From assembly GCA_034401135.1 (NCBI GenBank), contig JAWZSP010000006.1:1-64000 (forward strand): a DNA stretch of 64,000 bases, given 5' to 3'. Shown in pieces: positions 20,897 to 31,854 of the stretch. Origin of the DNA: Volutella citrinella. Taxonomy: Eukaryota; Ascomycota; Sordariomycetes; Hypocreales; Nectriaceae. Below the pieces are notes generated by a model. That model did no database searches and was not told where the DNA came from. It saw only the letters and a program-made list of their open reading frames with translations. Every line of letters begins with the position of its first letter. The first letter of the stretch is position 1. Made by a program: the position numbers and the translations under genes.

Positions 20897-20957
20897 CTAA
20901 TACCCTACGATCTTTAAAAATCGATAACTAATTAGCAAAAATAGATATGAAAAAAAG

Positions 20958-22479
20958 GGAAGAGGTAGAAATTAAGAAATAAATCAGTTTAAATCGCTAT
21001 AAGGTTTATTTTCTATTTTTCAAAAAAAGTGTACCCCTCGATTTCCTAAGGTCGGCCTAACCCTGACCTGGGTTTCCACACTTAACTCCTACTCGCCTAG
21101 ATAGCTGCCCTCAGGGCTATAGCCATCGCCCTTACTATTAACACCACGCCCCTCCTCACTATCTTCTATACAGTCCACGATCTCATAAACTATAGTATAG
21201 ATAGTACTCACCTTCTTAATATATAAAGCTGATAGCCTAGTAATAAGTATTTCTATTAAAGGGCTTGCTAGGTTGCCTATTAGTAAGCTAGGACAGCCTA
21301 CAAGCTATAAGCTCCTTTACCTAACTTGCCCCTCTACTAAGTTACTACTATTACTACTCTTACTACTACTACTACTACTTATAGGCCGACTTATTATTAG
21401 TTCTAGTAGGAAGCTTAAGAGCACCTTAGGAAAAGCAGCTTCAGCAGTATTATTAATACAAGTCGCACAATCAGGGACTGTTATTACTTCAGCTGCTACT
21501 CCTGCAGCCTCTGCTACCTCTACAATTACTCTTATAGCAGCTGCGGCTGCACGCCGCTCCCTACCTTATTATCATTCAGTAGCAGCTCGCTCACTAGCCA
21601 TAGCTATACTAATACGCCAACCCATAATATAATATATATTATTATTAAATAACCTTGTCTTACATTACCTACATCCTTCTCGCACCTGCCTCCTTATATT
21701 TATATTATCTATCCTGATCTATATTAACTAAGAAAGGTAAATAAGTAAATAAATAACCACAGTTGCCTTAGTCCTTACTTCACATCTATCTTCTTCCTTC
21801 TACCTTAGCTTATAGCCTGCTCATTTCCTTCCAACCCTACAGCTTTACTATAATTAATCCCGTCGAGATATATTATTAATACATACAGTAATATATAGCG
21901 TCCAGTTTATTATTAATACTATTAGCTCTTATCCTTCTACTTCTAACACTTTTTATCTCCTCTATAACCTTATTGCCCTGTCTATTACTATCTTCCCTAC
22001 TATAACTAGCTGCTTCTTCCTCATACTAATACTTAAATAACTTCCCTTTCTTTTTCTTATACAGCATCCAGTTTATTCTTCCTCTTATAGGCTCAACCCT
22101 TAACGCCTCTATACGCCTTCATACAATATCCCGTTTATTCTTCCTCTCATTAGTCCTGCCCCCGCCGCCACCATCTCCAGCCGCCAGCCGCCTCTATCAT
22201 CTCGATTCTATCCCAGGACCTGCCTCTGCCTATATAACCCTAGATTTAACCAGAAAATCATGCCTTTAAACCACCGCATCGCCTATCAACGCTACCTAAA
22301 ATCGCCCTGCTTATGTCCATCATCTTCATTACGCCGAGCCCCTTTTATACATCTACTTTTCATCCCCTCCGCCCGCCCCCCTGATTTTCTATCAATTCTT
22401 TACCGCCCATGTCCACGCCGATGTGAAAACGACTAAGTCCCCGCCCGCACCCTGCCCGACCCTGACTCTACAGGCCCCT
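20958..22479. other. Gene-free AT-leaning DNA next to the tandem unit
   Basis: About 1.5 kb of CTA/TTA-rich DNA without a credible gene. A run of CTA triplets near 21340-21375 produces an artificial poly-leucine frame. Partly related 20-30 bp words around CCAGTTTATTCTTCCTCT recur near 21900, 22070 and 22130, and could be a decayed repeat. Confidence 0.6.
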
Positions 22480-23720
22480 ATACTATATTTTTTACTAATT
22501 TATTTTTAATATTATTCTTAAGTCTTTAGTAAAACTTATTAATTATTATTTTATTAATTTAGTTAAGTTTATTTAATAAATATTAGAATTTAGTTAAATA
22601 AGCTAATACTACTTTATACTAATTAAGTTTCTAAATAGCTATAAGTACTTAATATCTTTTATTAACTTTTTTAAAGTTATTAATTAGTATTTATTTAAAA
22701 GCCTTAAAATTGCTAAATAGAGTTTAAGTAAATCCCTTTTTAATAGCTAGGTTATTTTTAAAATAATTCTTAAAGTAGATATTTATAATAATCTATAAGT
22801 CTTTTTAAAAAAGCTTAATAATAAATTATACTTTATATTCTTTATTATTAAAAGTATTTTTATATATTATAAAGTGAGATTAAAGTATTATAATAAAGTT
22901 AAATAGAGTAGTCTTATTACCTTTTTATAATTCAGGGTTTTTAAATTTAATAATTTTTTTAAAATCTTTAATAAGTAGTCTTATATATTTAATATTCTTA
23001 ATTCTTTTTTAAGTACTTTAGAGTCTATATATTTATATATCCCTAATAGTATTAATAGTTTTTTTAAAGCTTATATTCTCTATTTAAGTATTAATTAATT
23101 ATTTATTAAGAATAGTAATCTACTAAGTTAGTTAACTAATTTACTTATTAATATAGTTCTTAATTTAAATAGAGTATGCCTTTATATTTTCTAATTACTT
23201 TTTTAAAAATATATTATCTATTTTAAGTTAAGTAATATCTAGCTTATAATTATTATTAAATTCTTTCTTTATATCCCTTATAATATTATTATTAAGTAGG
23301 GTATTTTAATAAATACTTAATAAGCTAGTAATAATAAGCTTTTTTTTTTAAGATATTATTATAAATATTACTTAATATTATATAAGTAGTATAACTAAAT
23401 AAAAGCTATTAATATATAATAACTAAGCTAGTTTTAACTATATACTAAGTAATAATTATACTAAGGTTTATATTAATAATTATATTAAGGTATAATACTA
23501 AGTATTTAATTAATATATAAAATAAATATATTATTATATCTAGTAATAAGTAAAAAGTATTATAATAACTAAGTATTATTAATAACTAAAAAGGCTAGTC
23601 CTTTTTATTATATTATAATAGTTCTATATATATTAGTACTAATTACTATCTTTTCTTATTACTTTTTAATAATAGTTATTATTAATAATAACCCTCTTAT
23701 TATAATAATTATATTAATTC
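22480..23720. other. Extremely AT-rich block, probable RIP relic
   Basis: About 1.2 kb made almost only of A and T with very frequent TA dinucleotides, no long frame and no recognisable homology. In filamentous ascomycetes such blocks usually mark old repeats mutated by repeat-induced point mutation (C to T). It separates the high-GC tandem units from SLN1. The tandem units themselves show no such decay. Confidence 0.65.
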
Positions 23721-24060
23721 GCACGTGATAATTATCCTGATTAATAAAAAGTGATCTCTCTTCCTATTCCTTAGTCTGTCCTTTATTCCAAGCCGTGGGG
23801 TGGCTGTATGTGTTCCTTATTATATACTGTGTATTAATATTGGGTTCTGACATCTATACGCAGAGCTCCCCCTATTCTTATATAATATATTAGTATCAGG
23901 CTCTAATATATATACTATATCAGATCTGCTAATATAAACCCCCAGTACGTTATACTAGGTTTACATAGTTAGAACCTACCCGATCGTTACACTGACCTAG
24001 GTATTAGTATATAATTTTCACTTCACTTTCAGTATACAACTTATTGTTTCCAGCCGACTC

Positions 24061-27000
24061 CTAGGGCTTCGGTTTAGCGCTTTGCTCTGCTACTTCCGTC
24101 ACACTACTATCCTTTTTCGTCTCCTTTACCAGCGATAGACTAGACACTTCCGGCTCCTCATCAATAGTAGAGAACCTCTTCAGAACCTGCTTGAGTGCTG
24201 GCCTCCGAATTGGCTTTGCTAAAAATTCATCCATTCCCGAGTCTATGCACTGCTTCACATTACTCTCTTCAGCAAACGCGGTAAGGGCCACAATTGGTGA
24301 TGTATACCCCATCTCACGGATAAGGCGTGTGCTTTGCAAACCGTCAAGGTTAGGCATTTGCACATCCATAAAGATAACGTCAAAGCACTCCTTTTTAGCC
24401 ATAGTAGCCTTGACCAGGTCATAGGCTTCCTGTCCATCCTTGGCAACAGTTACGTCATAGACATCCTCGAGCTTGAGCATGCGGCTCACAACTTCGATGT
24501 TGGTTGAGTTATCGTCTGCGACAAGTATCCGCAATTTGCCTTTGTTGGCCTTGGTTGTCCGGATGCGGTCTAGATCTGCCATTTTCTCTTCAGCGGTCTT
24601 CGCACCAGGCCGCTCGCTCGCGAAATAAGGTCGGCTAAGACCAACCAGTCGAGTTTGCGGATCCATGGCTTTTGCGTCAGGGACGGCAGCCTTGGCTATT
24701 GACTTGGATATGCCTGGATTCAGGTCGGTACTATTGGGCCGTGACCTAACGCTACTTGATGCAGTGCTTGAAGCTCTAGGTTGAAAAACGTTAGTTGGAC
24801 GATACAAACAGCTAAATGACTGAAATACTTGCCTGTCTTTGACATGCTTGAGGGGGATTTCCATCGTGAAGGTGGAGCCAACGCCAGGGGTACTTGAAAG
24901 TGCAATGGTGCCATCCATCAGGCTCGCCAGTTGATAACAGATACTCAGGCCCAAGCCCGTGCCACCAAACTTCTTATTCAAGCCTAAATCACCTTGCATG
25001 AATGGCTCGAAAACCTTTTCCTGCATATCCTCCGGAATTCCCGGGCCGGAATCTCGGACCTCGAAAGCGAACAGGTAGCCTTTCGCATTCGCTGGGGGAG
25101 GTGTGACTGATCGCTCGCGAATGTATACGTGCGGTACGGCCTTGAGATCCTTGGGATTGATTGATAAAGCGGTACCTGCAGCATCGGTGGAGCGATGTAT
25201 GTTTTCGAAGCTGCGTGATGGGCTGGCCCGGCGCAGTCGAGGACGTCCGCTTCGAGAGGTGGTTCGAGACGTCTTGGAGAACGAAGATGCCCGGCTCGCA
25301 TTCTTTGTTGATCCGACCTCCCCCAAGCACCTAATCCGAACTTCGATCTTTCCACTTTGAGGAGTGAACTTCAGGCTGTTGCTCACAAGGTTGATGAGTA
25401 CTTGAAGGATGCGGTGCTGGTCGCCCCAGAGACACATGTCCTTGAGACGCCCCGTCCGATCAGGGCCCAAAGGCGGGAGGTTGGTCTTGGCTGTAGATTG
25501 CTCCAGACTTGCGTCGGTAGTGTCAGGGCCGATGAAGTCAACCGAAAAGTCGATCTTGGCTTCGCGAGCCTGCTCGCTGAAGATGGTCAAAATTTGGGAG
25601 CGGACATCGGCCAGCTGAAACTCCCTCATTTCTAGGCTCAGTTGCTGCCCGATCTGATTTTTTGAGAAACTCAAAAGGTCATCCAGGAGATGGAGAAGCA
25701 GGTCGCCTGACTTATACAGCAGTTTTAGTGAGCGCTTAATTCTTGTAAGGTCCGTCTCTTCCATGCATACAGCACACATCCCCAAGATTCCGTTCAACGG
25801 AGTCTTGAGCTCATGTGATATATTCGCAATAAATAATGTTTTGCTTTTGTTGGCAGCTTCTGCCGCCTTTTTACTCTCCTCCAACTCCCTTGTTCGCTCT
25901 GCCACCTTGATCTCGAGTGAAAGATACTGCTTAACCAGCTGATCACTCATACTGTTAAACGTACGAGTTAATTCAGTCAGTTCATCAGTAACAAAGTGGT
26001 CTTTTTCCTCGACCTTGCCAGGAATTTTGAACATATTAGCCGGATCCCGCTTCAGGGGCTTTTTTGCCTTCTTTGTAAGCGCTCTTATAAAGCTGGCGAT
26101 GACTCCTCTCTTGGATGCCTGAGAAACTCCTCCAGAGCTTGGCGACTCGTCATCCAACTCTGACTCAAAAGAAGTCTCATATCCGGGAGGATTAACAGCA
26201 TTATCAGTAGCTATCTTGAGTCGTCGAATGGGCTCAACGCTAATATGGGCCAGGGGCACGGTGATGAGGATAATAAAGCCCGTGGCCGCAAAGACGGTGC
26301 CGAGAATGATATTTCGTAACGTATAGATCGGTTCGTATGCTTCCCACTTGGCTTTCTCGACGATGACGGCCCAATCCGCTAGCGGTGTCTGTGTGCGAGC
26401 AAAGCCAATAGAAACCTGTTGAACTTGTTCGTTTTCAGTGCTCAGGATAGCACTCGCGTTATTGACGGTATTATATCGCTTGGTGAATGAGTCGAAAACC
26501 GCAGGGAAGTGGTCAAGGGGAAAGGCCCGATTGTCGGTATCATTCTGGAATCGATATTGTGCATGTCGATCTGTCTGGCCCTGTAACCTTCCGGGCGGGA
26601 GGATAAACTTGACTGGGACCCTGCCGAATTCTTTGGGATTGGGTAAGTACGTCCTGTTACTGGTCGGAGTAGACGCATTAAAAATATTGGAAGGATCAGT
26701 CGGGCCAACAAGTAAAACAACACCAGACTTCCCTAACCCTTCTCGAGACATCTGGACTTCGGTCAAGGAGGAAGCCACTGCAACGATGGTCATGTATCCG
26801 AGGATAAATGAGTCGCTGTTGTCTCGAATGGGTACGGTGATGGACAGGAGAGCAGTCGTTTCATTGAGAACCAACGGCCCAAGCAACAATCCACCCTGGC
26901 GGTTCAAGATGATATCTGGAAACGCATAAGCCGCGGTCGCCGGTTTGGTTTTCCGAAATATATCTGGTCGTCCTAAATCCTGATATGTGATATTTGGATA

Positions 27001-27498
27001 GAGCGAAGGTGGATAGCCCAGTTCATGGTCACCAAGAATGAGAGGTTTCCCAGACGAGTCTGTGTAAGGCAACGTGAATTCTCCAATATTCGGAGCGGTG
27101 ACATTAAATAAGCCGCCTGGCGCGGCACCTGTGGAGTTGCGAGAGTATATTCTTGCCTGCAGCAACCCTGCATTGCTGATGATATCAAGAGCGCTAGCGA
27201 TACCATCAGCCGCGACTTCCCAATCGCGAGTACCATTCGTGTAAAAGGCCGAGAGGGCTCGTTGAATGGTGATACGGGAGGTGATCGTGTAGCACTGGCT
27301 CTGGACGAGCTCCAGCTCGTCGGAGATGCGTGCAGACTTGAGCGAGGCTGTCAGGGCAAGGTCTTGGCGCTCGATATCAATGACGAAGCGGTGGACATAG
27401 ACCCATGTGGGGATGGTGATGACGGTCAGGGCTGTCAGGGTGGCGAGCAAGACCAGAGCGGCCAGCTGTTCACGAATGCCGACCCTCATGGTGAGCAA
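24061..27498 (-). CDS. sln1: SLN1/TcsB-type hybrid histidine kinase (osmosensor)
   Basis: About 1145 residues, the normal length for fungal SLN1/TcsB. Order: TM1 (~9-33), large extracellular sensor, TM2 (~395-418), HAMP-like linker, coiled coil, HisKA with phospho-acceptor His562 in ISHELKTPLNG, ATPase with N box (LINLVSNSLKF, ~703), G1 (DSGPGIPE) and G2 (GGTGLGLSI, ~847), then a receiver with VADDN, phospho-acceptor Asp1045 in FMDVQMP, and the TAF and KP residues. In this family the phosphorelay through YPD1 and SSK1 controls the HOG MAP-kinase. A probable 57-nt GC-AG intron (24776-24832) with a CTAAC branch site stays in frame, so splicing removes 19 residues. The start could be M4. The gene is on an accessory-looking arm but looks fully intact. 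Confidence 0.93.
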   Translation of the reverse strand: MLTMRVGIREQLAALVLLATLTALTVITIPTWVYVHRFVIDIERQDLALTASLKSARISDELELVQSQCYTITSRITIQRALSAFYTNGTRDWEVAADGIASALDIISNAGLLQARIYSRNSTGAAPGGLFNVTAPNIGEFTLPYTDSSGKPLILGDHELGYPPSLYPNITYQDLGRPDIFRKTKPATAAYAFPDIILNRQGGLLLGPLVLNETTALLSITVPIRDNSDSFILGYMTIVAVASSLTEVQMSREGLGKSGVVLLVGPTDPSNIFNASTPTSNRTYLPNPKEFGRVPVKFILPPGRLQGQTDRHAQYRFQNDTDNRAFPLDHFPAVFDSFTKRYNTVNNASAILSTENEQVQQVSIGFARTQTPLADWAVIVEKAKWEAYEPIYTLRNIILGTVFAATGFIILITVPLAHISVEPIRRLKIATDNAVNPPGYETSFESELDDESPSSGGVSQASKRGVIASFIRALTKKAKKPLKRDPANMFKIPGKVEEKDHFVTDELTELTRTFNSMSDQLVKQYLSLEIKVAERTRELEESKKAAEAANKSKTLFIANISHELKTPLNGILGMCAVCMEETDLTRIKRSLKLLYKSGDLLLHLLDDLLSFSKNQIGQQLSLEMREFQLADVRSQILTIFSEQAREAKIDFSVDFIGPDTTDASLEQSTAKTNLPPLGPDRTGRLKDMCLWGDQHRILQVLINLVSNSLKFTPQSGKIEVRIRCLGEVGSTKNASRASSFSKTSRTTSRSGRPRLRRASPSRSFENIHRSTDAAGTALSINPKDLKAVPHVYIRERSVTPPPANAKGYLFAFEVRDSGPGIPEDMQEKVFEPFMQGDLGLNKKFGGTGLGLSICYQLASLMDGTIALSSTPGVGSTFTMEIPLKHVKDRQVFQSFSCLYRPTNVFQPRASSTASSSVRSRPNSTDLNPGISKSIAKAAVPDAKAMDPQTRLVGLSRPYFASERPGAKTAEEKMADLDRIRTTKANKGKLRILVADDNSTNIEVVSRMLKLEDVYDVTVAKDGQEAYDLVKATMAKKECFDVIFMDVQMPNLDGLQSTRLIREMGYTSPIVALTAFAEESNVKQCIDSGMDEFLAKPIRRPALKQVLKRFSTIDEEPEVSSLSLVKETKKDSSVTEVAEQSAKPKP

Positions 27499-28793
27499 TC
27501 AAAACCACAAGAGGGAAGTCAGGTGGCGACAGCGAGGTACGGTCGGCTTTGGTCGGGTCCTGGTGGGCTGGCTTGGACGCTATCTTGCTAACAGCTTGCA
27601 AATGATCGGTCGGGTCGCAAAGAAGTTCGAGGGGCTGCGCTCGGAGACCTCTCTGGGTCTGTCACAAATAAATGGAAGCTGCTCCGCAAGGGCTGGTTCG
27701 AGGTGGTTTCCTGCTGCGGTGGGCAGAGCTGTGGCTTCCAGTTGGAGTGAAGGGTATCAAGGCCACTCTCCGCCATGGAGCAGGCAAAGATGGACAAATG
27801 GGGCGCGGCGCAGAGGAAACCGCTTCATCAGGGCCTCGGGCCAGAGAGGGAGAGAAAGGAAGACGGAGGCCGCCACACGACAGCTGGCCAGGGGTGTGCA
27901 ATCAACGCAGACCAAAGCCCTCCCAGACGCGACGAGCGTGTAGCTTATTCAAGCTTAAAAAACGAAAACTGCTTAAAGTAATGAAACGAAAAGTGAACAA
28001 CGAGGAGGGAGAGGGCGAGATGAGCCAAGACGCGATGGGTGTGGATCACGAAGCCGGCTAATGTGGGTGAAAGCGAGACCGGGCCCCCCCATGATATTGT
28101 ATCTGCATGGCTTTCCACATTCGGGTCGCCGAAAGACGGCAATGTGGCTGGCGACTAGCAGGCCCTGGGTATTGGCGGGCGAGAAGCGAGACTGAGCGAG
28201 AGCCAACCCGAAGCGGAGAGGCAGTCGCAGCGGACAGGGAAGGTTTGATGACTCCAAGGCTGAGTAATCGTAGGGCATAGATTACCACGCATGGCCCTGT
28301 TGGGATGTCACTGTGGCATCCAACGACACTTTGGTGCTAGCGTTGACGACTGATTGATGACACCTGAGGGGGCGGGCCCTTGGAGACCTGATTTCGTGGC
28401 TCAGGTCGAGAGTGTAGTGGCTTCACGTACGGTCGGCCGCCGGGATAAGTGCCAAGCCGCTAAATCTCTGCTTATCTGCATTGGCGGATCTCGCAGCAGA
28501 TGCACCAGTCTGATTGATTTATCCACCACGAGATGAATCTCCGTTTTGGTATTGCGAATCTCACGGAGAAGGCCCCTCATAGTCGGCATTTTCAAATTGT
28601 GAACCAAAGACAATGAACCCGCGGCTTGGGCAGCCACTTGTGCAAGGAAGGCATCTGGACATTGCAGTATTCATTAAATATTATATTGTATCATTACAAT
28701 TACCAAGTCTGTCAAAATCCAACGCCATACCCTCTTGGAACAACCTGCTGTCCATTCTCTAATAATGCAATGGCCAGACCCAAACCCCCTTCC
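27499..28793. other. Intergenic region upstream of SLN1
   Basis: About 1.3 kb between the SLN1 start and the 3' end of the next gene on the same strand. It should hold the SLN1 promoter and 5' leader. No gene, RNA or repeat could be supported. Confidence 0.5.
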
Positions 28794-29944
28794 TTAGATG
28801 CCATAAACCGCATTGTACGAAAATCCACCCGTCTCCATTTGTTGCGCATTGTGGAAATTCCGAGCGAATTCCTCAGTGAAATTAGGTGGGCAAGCTTCTT
28901 CAAAACTTGGCTGGGTGCTATAGGACCAGAAAGAGTAGCCGTTGAGCGGGGAGAGAGGAAACTTGTCCCGGAGCTGACGTAGCTCCTTTTCCTTAGCCAA
29001 CATGGAATCTGCCTTGGAATAGATGTCCATCTCCAATGCATCAAGTGATAAGCCGTCAATCATCACCATTGGCTGTTCAAAAGTTGCCTCACTGCAATTT
29101 GCCTCCTCGTCCCATGTCTCGTTCATGGTTTCGACCTCGGAAAGGGAAGGAACAGGGTGCCCAGTGTCTGATCCGTCACCACTGTGGCTGTCTGTCTCGC
29201 TTTGACCGGCTTTAGCCTGAGACTGTTCAAGCTGCCGGGCCAGGTTCTCCATCTCTGCCATGGTTTCGGGAATTTCCGACTGGACAGGAAGCTCAACAGC
29301 AGCCGTTACGCGGATGGAGTCAAGCATCTTGGCAATGTCGTGAATTATTGGCTGACCATGGTTGTTGACAGCTGGGTTTCCCATTGTCCAATTTTCGTTG
29401 TTGCGGACCATTCGATAGAGCTTTCGGATCGTCGAAACTAGGACGAGCTGTGTGGCTTCGAGGACTTCGGCATATCTGAGTACAAGTTAGCAGTCTGTTA
29501 TGATTGAACACAACATGAACAACTTACCCAGGAGGCGTCTTCCTGTATTCAGGACCTCGCTTCCGGGTTGTAGCTGTACAGATCGAGCCGCCGTGCTTGC
29601 AACGCCAGCAAGGAAACTCGCCATCACACTGGAGTGGATTAGTAGGGACGTATTTGCACGGTAACAACGGCTCATACCTTGGTCTTCTTCATACGGCATC
29701 TTGCGCAAGCCTTCCACACCCTCTTGCGGCGTCCGGCCCCAGCGGCGTCTTCATGGTGCGCATCTGAGTCCTTGGAGGAGGCTCGGGCAGGGCCCGAAGT
29801 CCCAGGTCGCTTCGACACGCGGCTCTGAGGTTGAGTACATCCTCTCCTCATGTAAAGTGCAGATGAAGCCAAATGCAAGGGCGATGGCTCATCCGATGAT
29901 CGGCGGAGAGAGTCCGCTAACTGGGCATCTGTAGAAGTCTCCAT
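28794..29944 (-). CDS. Zn2Cys6 transcription factor
   Basis: Three exons, 29678-29944, 29528-29628 and 28794-29475, with introns of 49 and 52 nt (CTAAT and CTAAC branch sites), give 349 residues. The Zn2Cys6 cluster spans the first splice junction: C80, C83, C90, C96, C99 and C106, in KACARCRMKKTK then CDGEFPCWRCKHGGSIC. It is followed by a GYAEVLEATQ...KLYRMVRNNENW block and GQPIIHDIAKML, shared from memory with a group of fungal C6 regulators whose targets are mostly unknown. The N-terminal ~78 residues are disordered, and the C-terminal half is acidic. There is no full fungal-specific regulatory domain. It should act in the nucleus; targets cannot be inferred. Confidence 0.85.
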
Positions 29945-31132
29945 GGCGTCAAGTTTGATGGGTGAAGAGATGGACAGTTAGGTTGTGCAAGAGTCCAGGG
30001 TTGGGTTCTAGGAGACGCCTGTGAAGATTTCGGACAGTGCTGCGGGTTGTTAATGCATCCAAAGCAGAAGGCAGTGGCGATACTTAAACAGAATGTCTTA
30101 TCATGACACGACACGAACATAAAGCGCTCAAGGGTGTATCTCGGCATGCGAGGCAGATGGCTAACTGTAGCCGACCACCGACGTCATTGAGCATCAACGG
30201 TGCAACGTCCCCCGAGTCAGCTACGGGACGCGAGACGGGAGGCATCGGGCAGTCTGCCCCTGCTGGTTGGCACACACGGGGGCTAACTTGCACAACTCAA
30301 CGTGGCGGTAATGACCCGGGGGAATGTCACCCTGCCTGCCACTGGTTCGCGACGGACACCCACAGAGAGAGGCATGCAGGGGTCGGAAGAAGGTAAGCTT
30401 CTCCAAGGCCCAACAAGCGAGAGCCAAGACCGCTAGAGGCGGCCGCTCGGGTCTTGGCAGCCGTGGGGGTCGGCATTCCTGAGCCATGGGCCACATGAAA
30501 ACATGGGAATTGCCGCCTGATGGGGGCGGTTTGTGCATCAAAGGCACAGATCCCGCATGTCCCATGACGTAGGTGTCGCCCTGGCCAACGCTGGCACACG
30601 CTATTAATGCGGGAATAATCCTGCATGTGGCTTTCCAGTCTGGCCATCTCCCGGAGAGCGGCGGTCTGGAAGGTGCATCTCGATCGACACGCACCATTCG
30701 GGCATGTGTGTCTGTGCCTTCGGTAAAAATGGCACCATCATCACCTTGCCCGACCAAAGACGGTGGTGGCCTACAAGCTGCACGCGGGCGGCGTCTCTCG
30801 GCCGACCAGTCGGCCTGTACCACCATTGGCCCAACACCCTCGGGCCCCAAGAGAAAGATTTGAGCGATGAACTCGAGTGTCCCTCCCAGGGTTCAAGGGT
30901 CTCCAGGGGTCCAAGGGTCCGGTCTAGGGCTGCAGGAGCCAAGAGTCTCATCTGTGACGGAGTTCGGCCCCACCCCAAAGGGAAAAACAACACAGGCGTC
31001 AACGCGCGCGACGTCATCGGAGCCTTTCTTTTTTCTTCTTCTTTTTTTTCCCTTTTTTTTCTCACTAAATCTCAGGCTTGCATATAAACGCCTAACCATC
31101 ACCCAATCCTTCGCTTTAGCAACATCTCTTGC
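29945..31132. other. Intergenic region with low-complexity tracts
   Basis: About 1.2 kb without a supported gene. It includes repeated CCAGGGGTCCAAGGGTCC words near 30890-30920 and a long T/C tract at 31024-31062. Several open frames overlap each other here, but none shows domain or codon evidence. Confidence 0.45.
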
Positions 31133-31854
31133 TCAAATGAGATCGTCAGATCCCTCCATGGTACCTTTCTGCAGCGCATCGATGAGATCTGCCTCTGTAC
31201 AATATGAGCTGTAGTCACGCTTGTGAAAACAGGCTCGGAGATGATTGCTGACACTAGCAATATCGACTAGACCGAGCTGGAAGAGGAAGTGCGAGGTGAT
31301 GTAGTCCCATGCGGCTGTAGAGCTAAAAATCCTTTGGTCTGTGGATTGCTCCTTCATCTTGGTGCCTGTTCTCGTCTTTTTGGTCCAGTCGTAGTTAAAT
31401 GGTCTTGAGCCCAGGCTTGGGCTATGAATTTCGGGTTTCGGAGGAGAGGGCGAGGCTTGCGGTATGTCATTGAATGCCTCTTCGATCATCCATTTCAACA
31501 CATGTTCATTCCGTGCACTTCTCCTATTCCGCATAGGATGTTCGAGCCCGGATGGTAATTCCTCATATGCCCCTTGGCGATCGTCCGGCGAATGTTCTGT
31601 CATCATGTCATGTATGCCCTGCCCCTCTCGAAACTCTGCTTCACTACCAGTCGTGAGTGGTCAACACCGGATAGATCCATGGCCAAGACATGAAATCCCT
31701 TCAGGTAGTCAACTTACGCAGCATTGTTCTTGCTCTCACACTCCACCCCCGCTTCCTTCCTCGCAGAAGAAAGAGGCTCGTGGATAACAACTTTAAAAAT
31801 GTTGTTCAACAAATGGTTGTCTTGAGTATCTGAATCTGGTTGAGGATATGACAT
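31133..31854 (-). CDS. Hypothetical protein, possible regulator C-terminal domain
   Basis: Two exons, 31718-31854 and 31133-31643, with a 74-nt intron (GTAAGTT ... CTGGTAG), give 215 residues starting MSYPQPDSDTQDNHLL. The C-terminal ~60 residues contain AAWDYITSHFLFQLGLVDIASV, then a C-rich stretch and EGSDDLI. From memory this resembles the conserved tail of certain fungal bZIP regulators (WDLISSHPLVxQGLVDIxxV). No basic region or leucine zipper is present, so it would be a zipper-less paralogue or a truncated gene. The acceptor site was chosen because it alone keeps the frame. Confidence 0.5.

Larger units (their letters stand above)
10599..20957. repeat. Subtelomeric tandem unit, copy B (proximal)
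   Basis: The 10,359-bp counterpart of copy A. In this copy the giant ORF (15959-20035) and the AT-hook ORF (20060-20683) are uninterrupted, so it is the better guide to the gene content. Homology with copy A ends after the A7G run at 20950-20957, where ordinary chromosomal sequence begins. Confidence 0.95.

Noticed and set aside
21273..21632. 119-codon frame with a poly-leucine run
   Set aside because: Produced by CTA triplet repeats in low-complexity DNA; no family resemblance.
30221..30850. 209-codon minus-strand frame upstream of the Zn2Cys6 gene
   Set aside because: Overlaps similarly long frames in other phases; composition and lack of motifs suggest chance in GC-rich promoter DNA.
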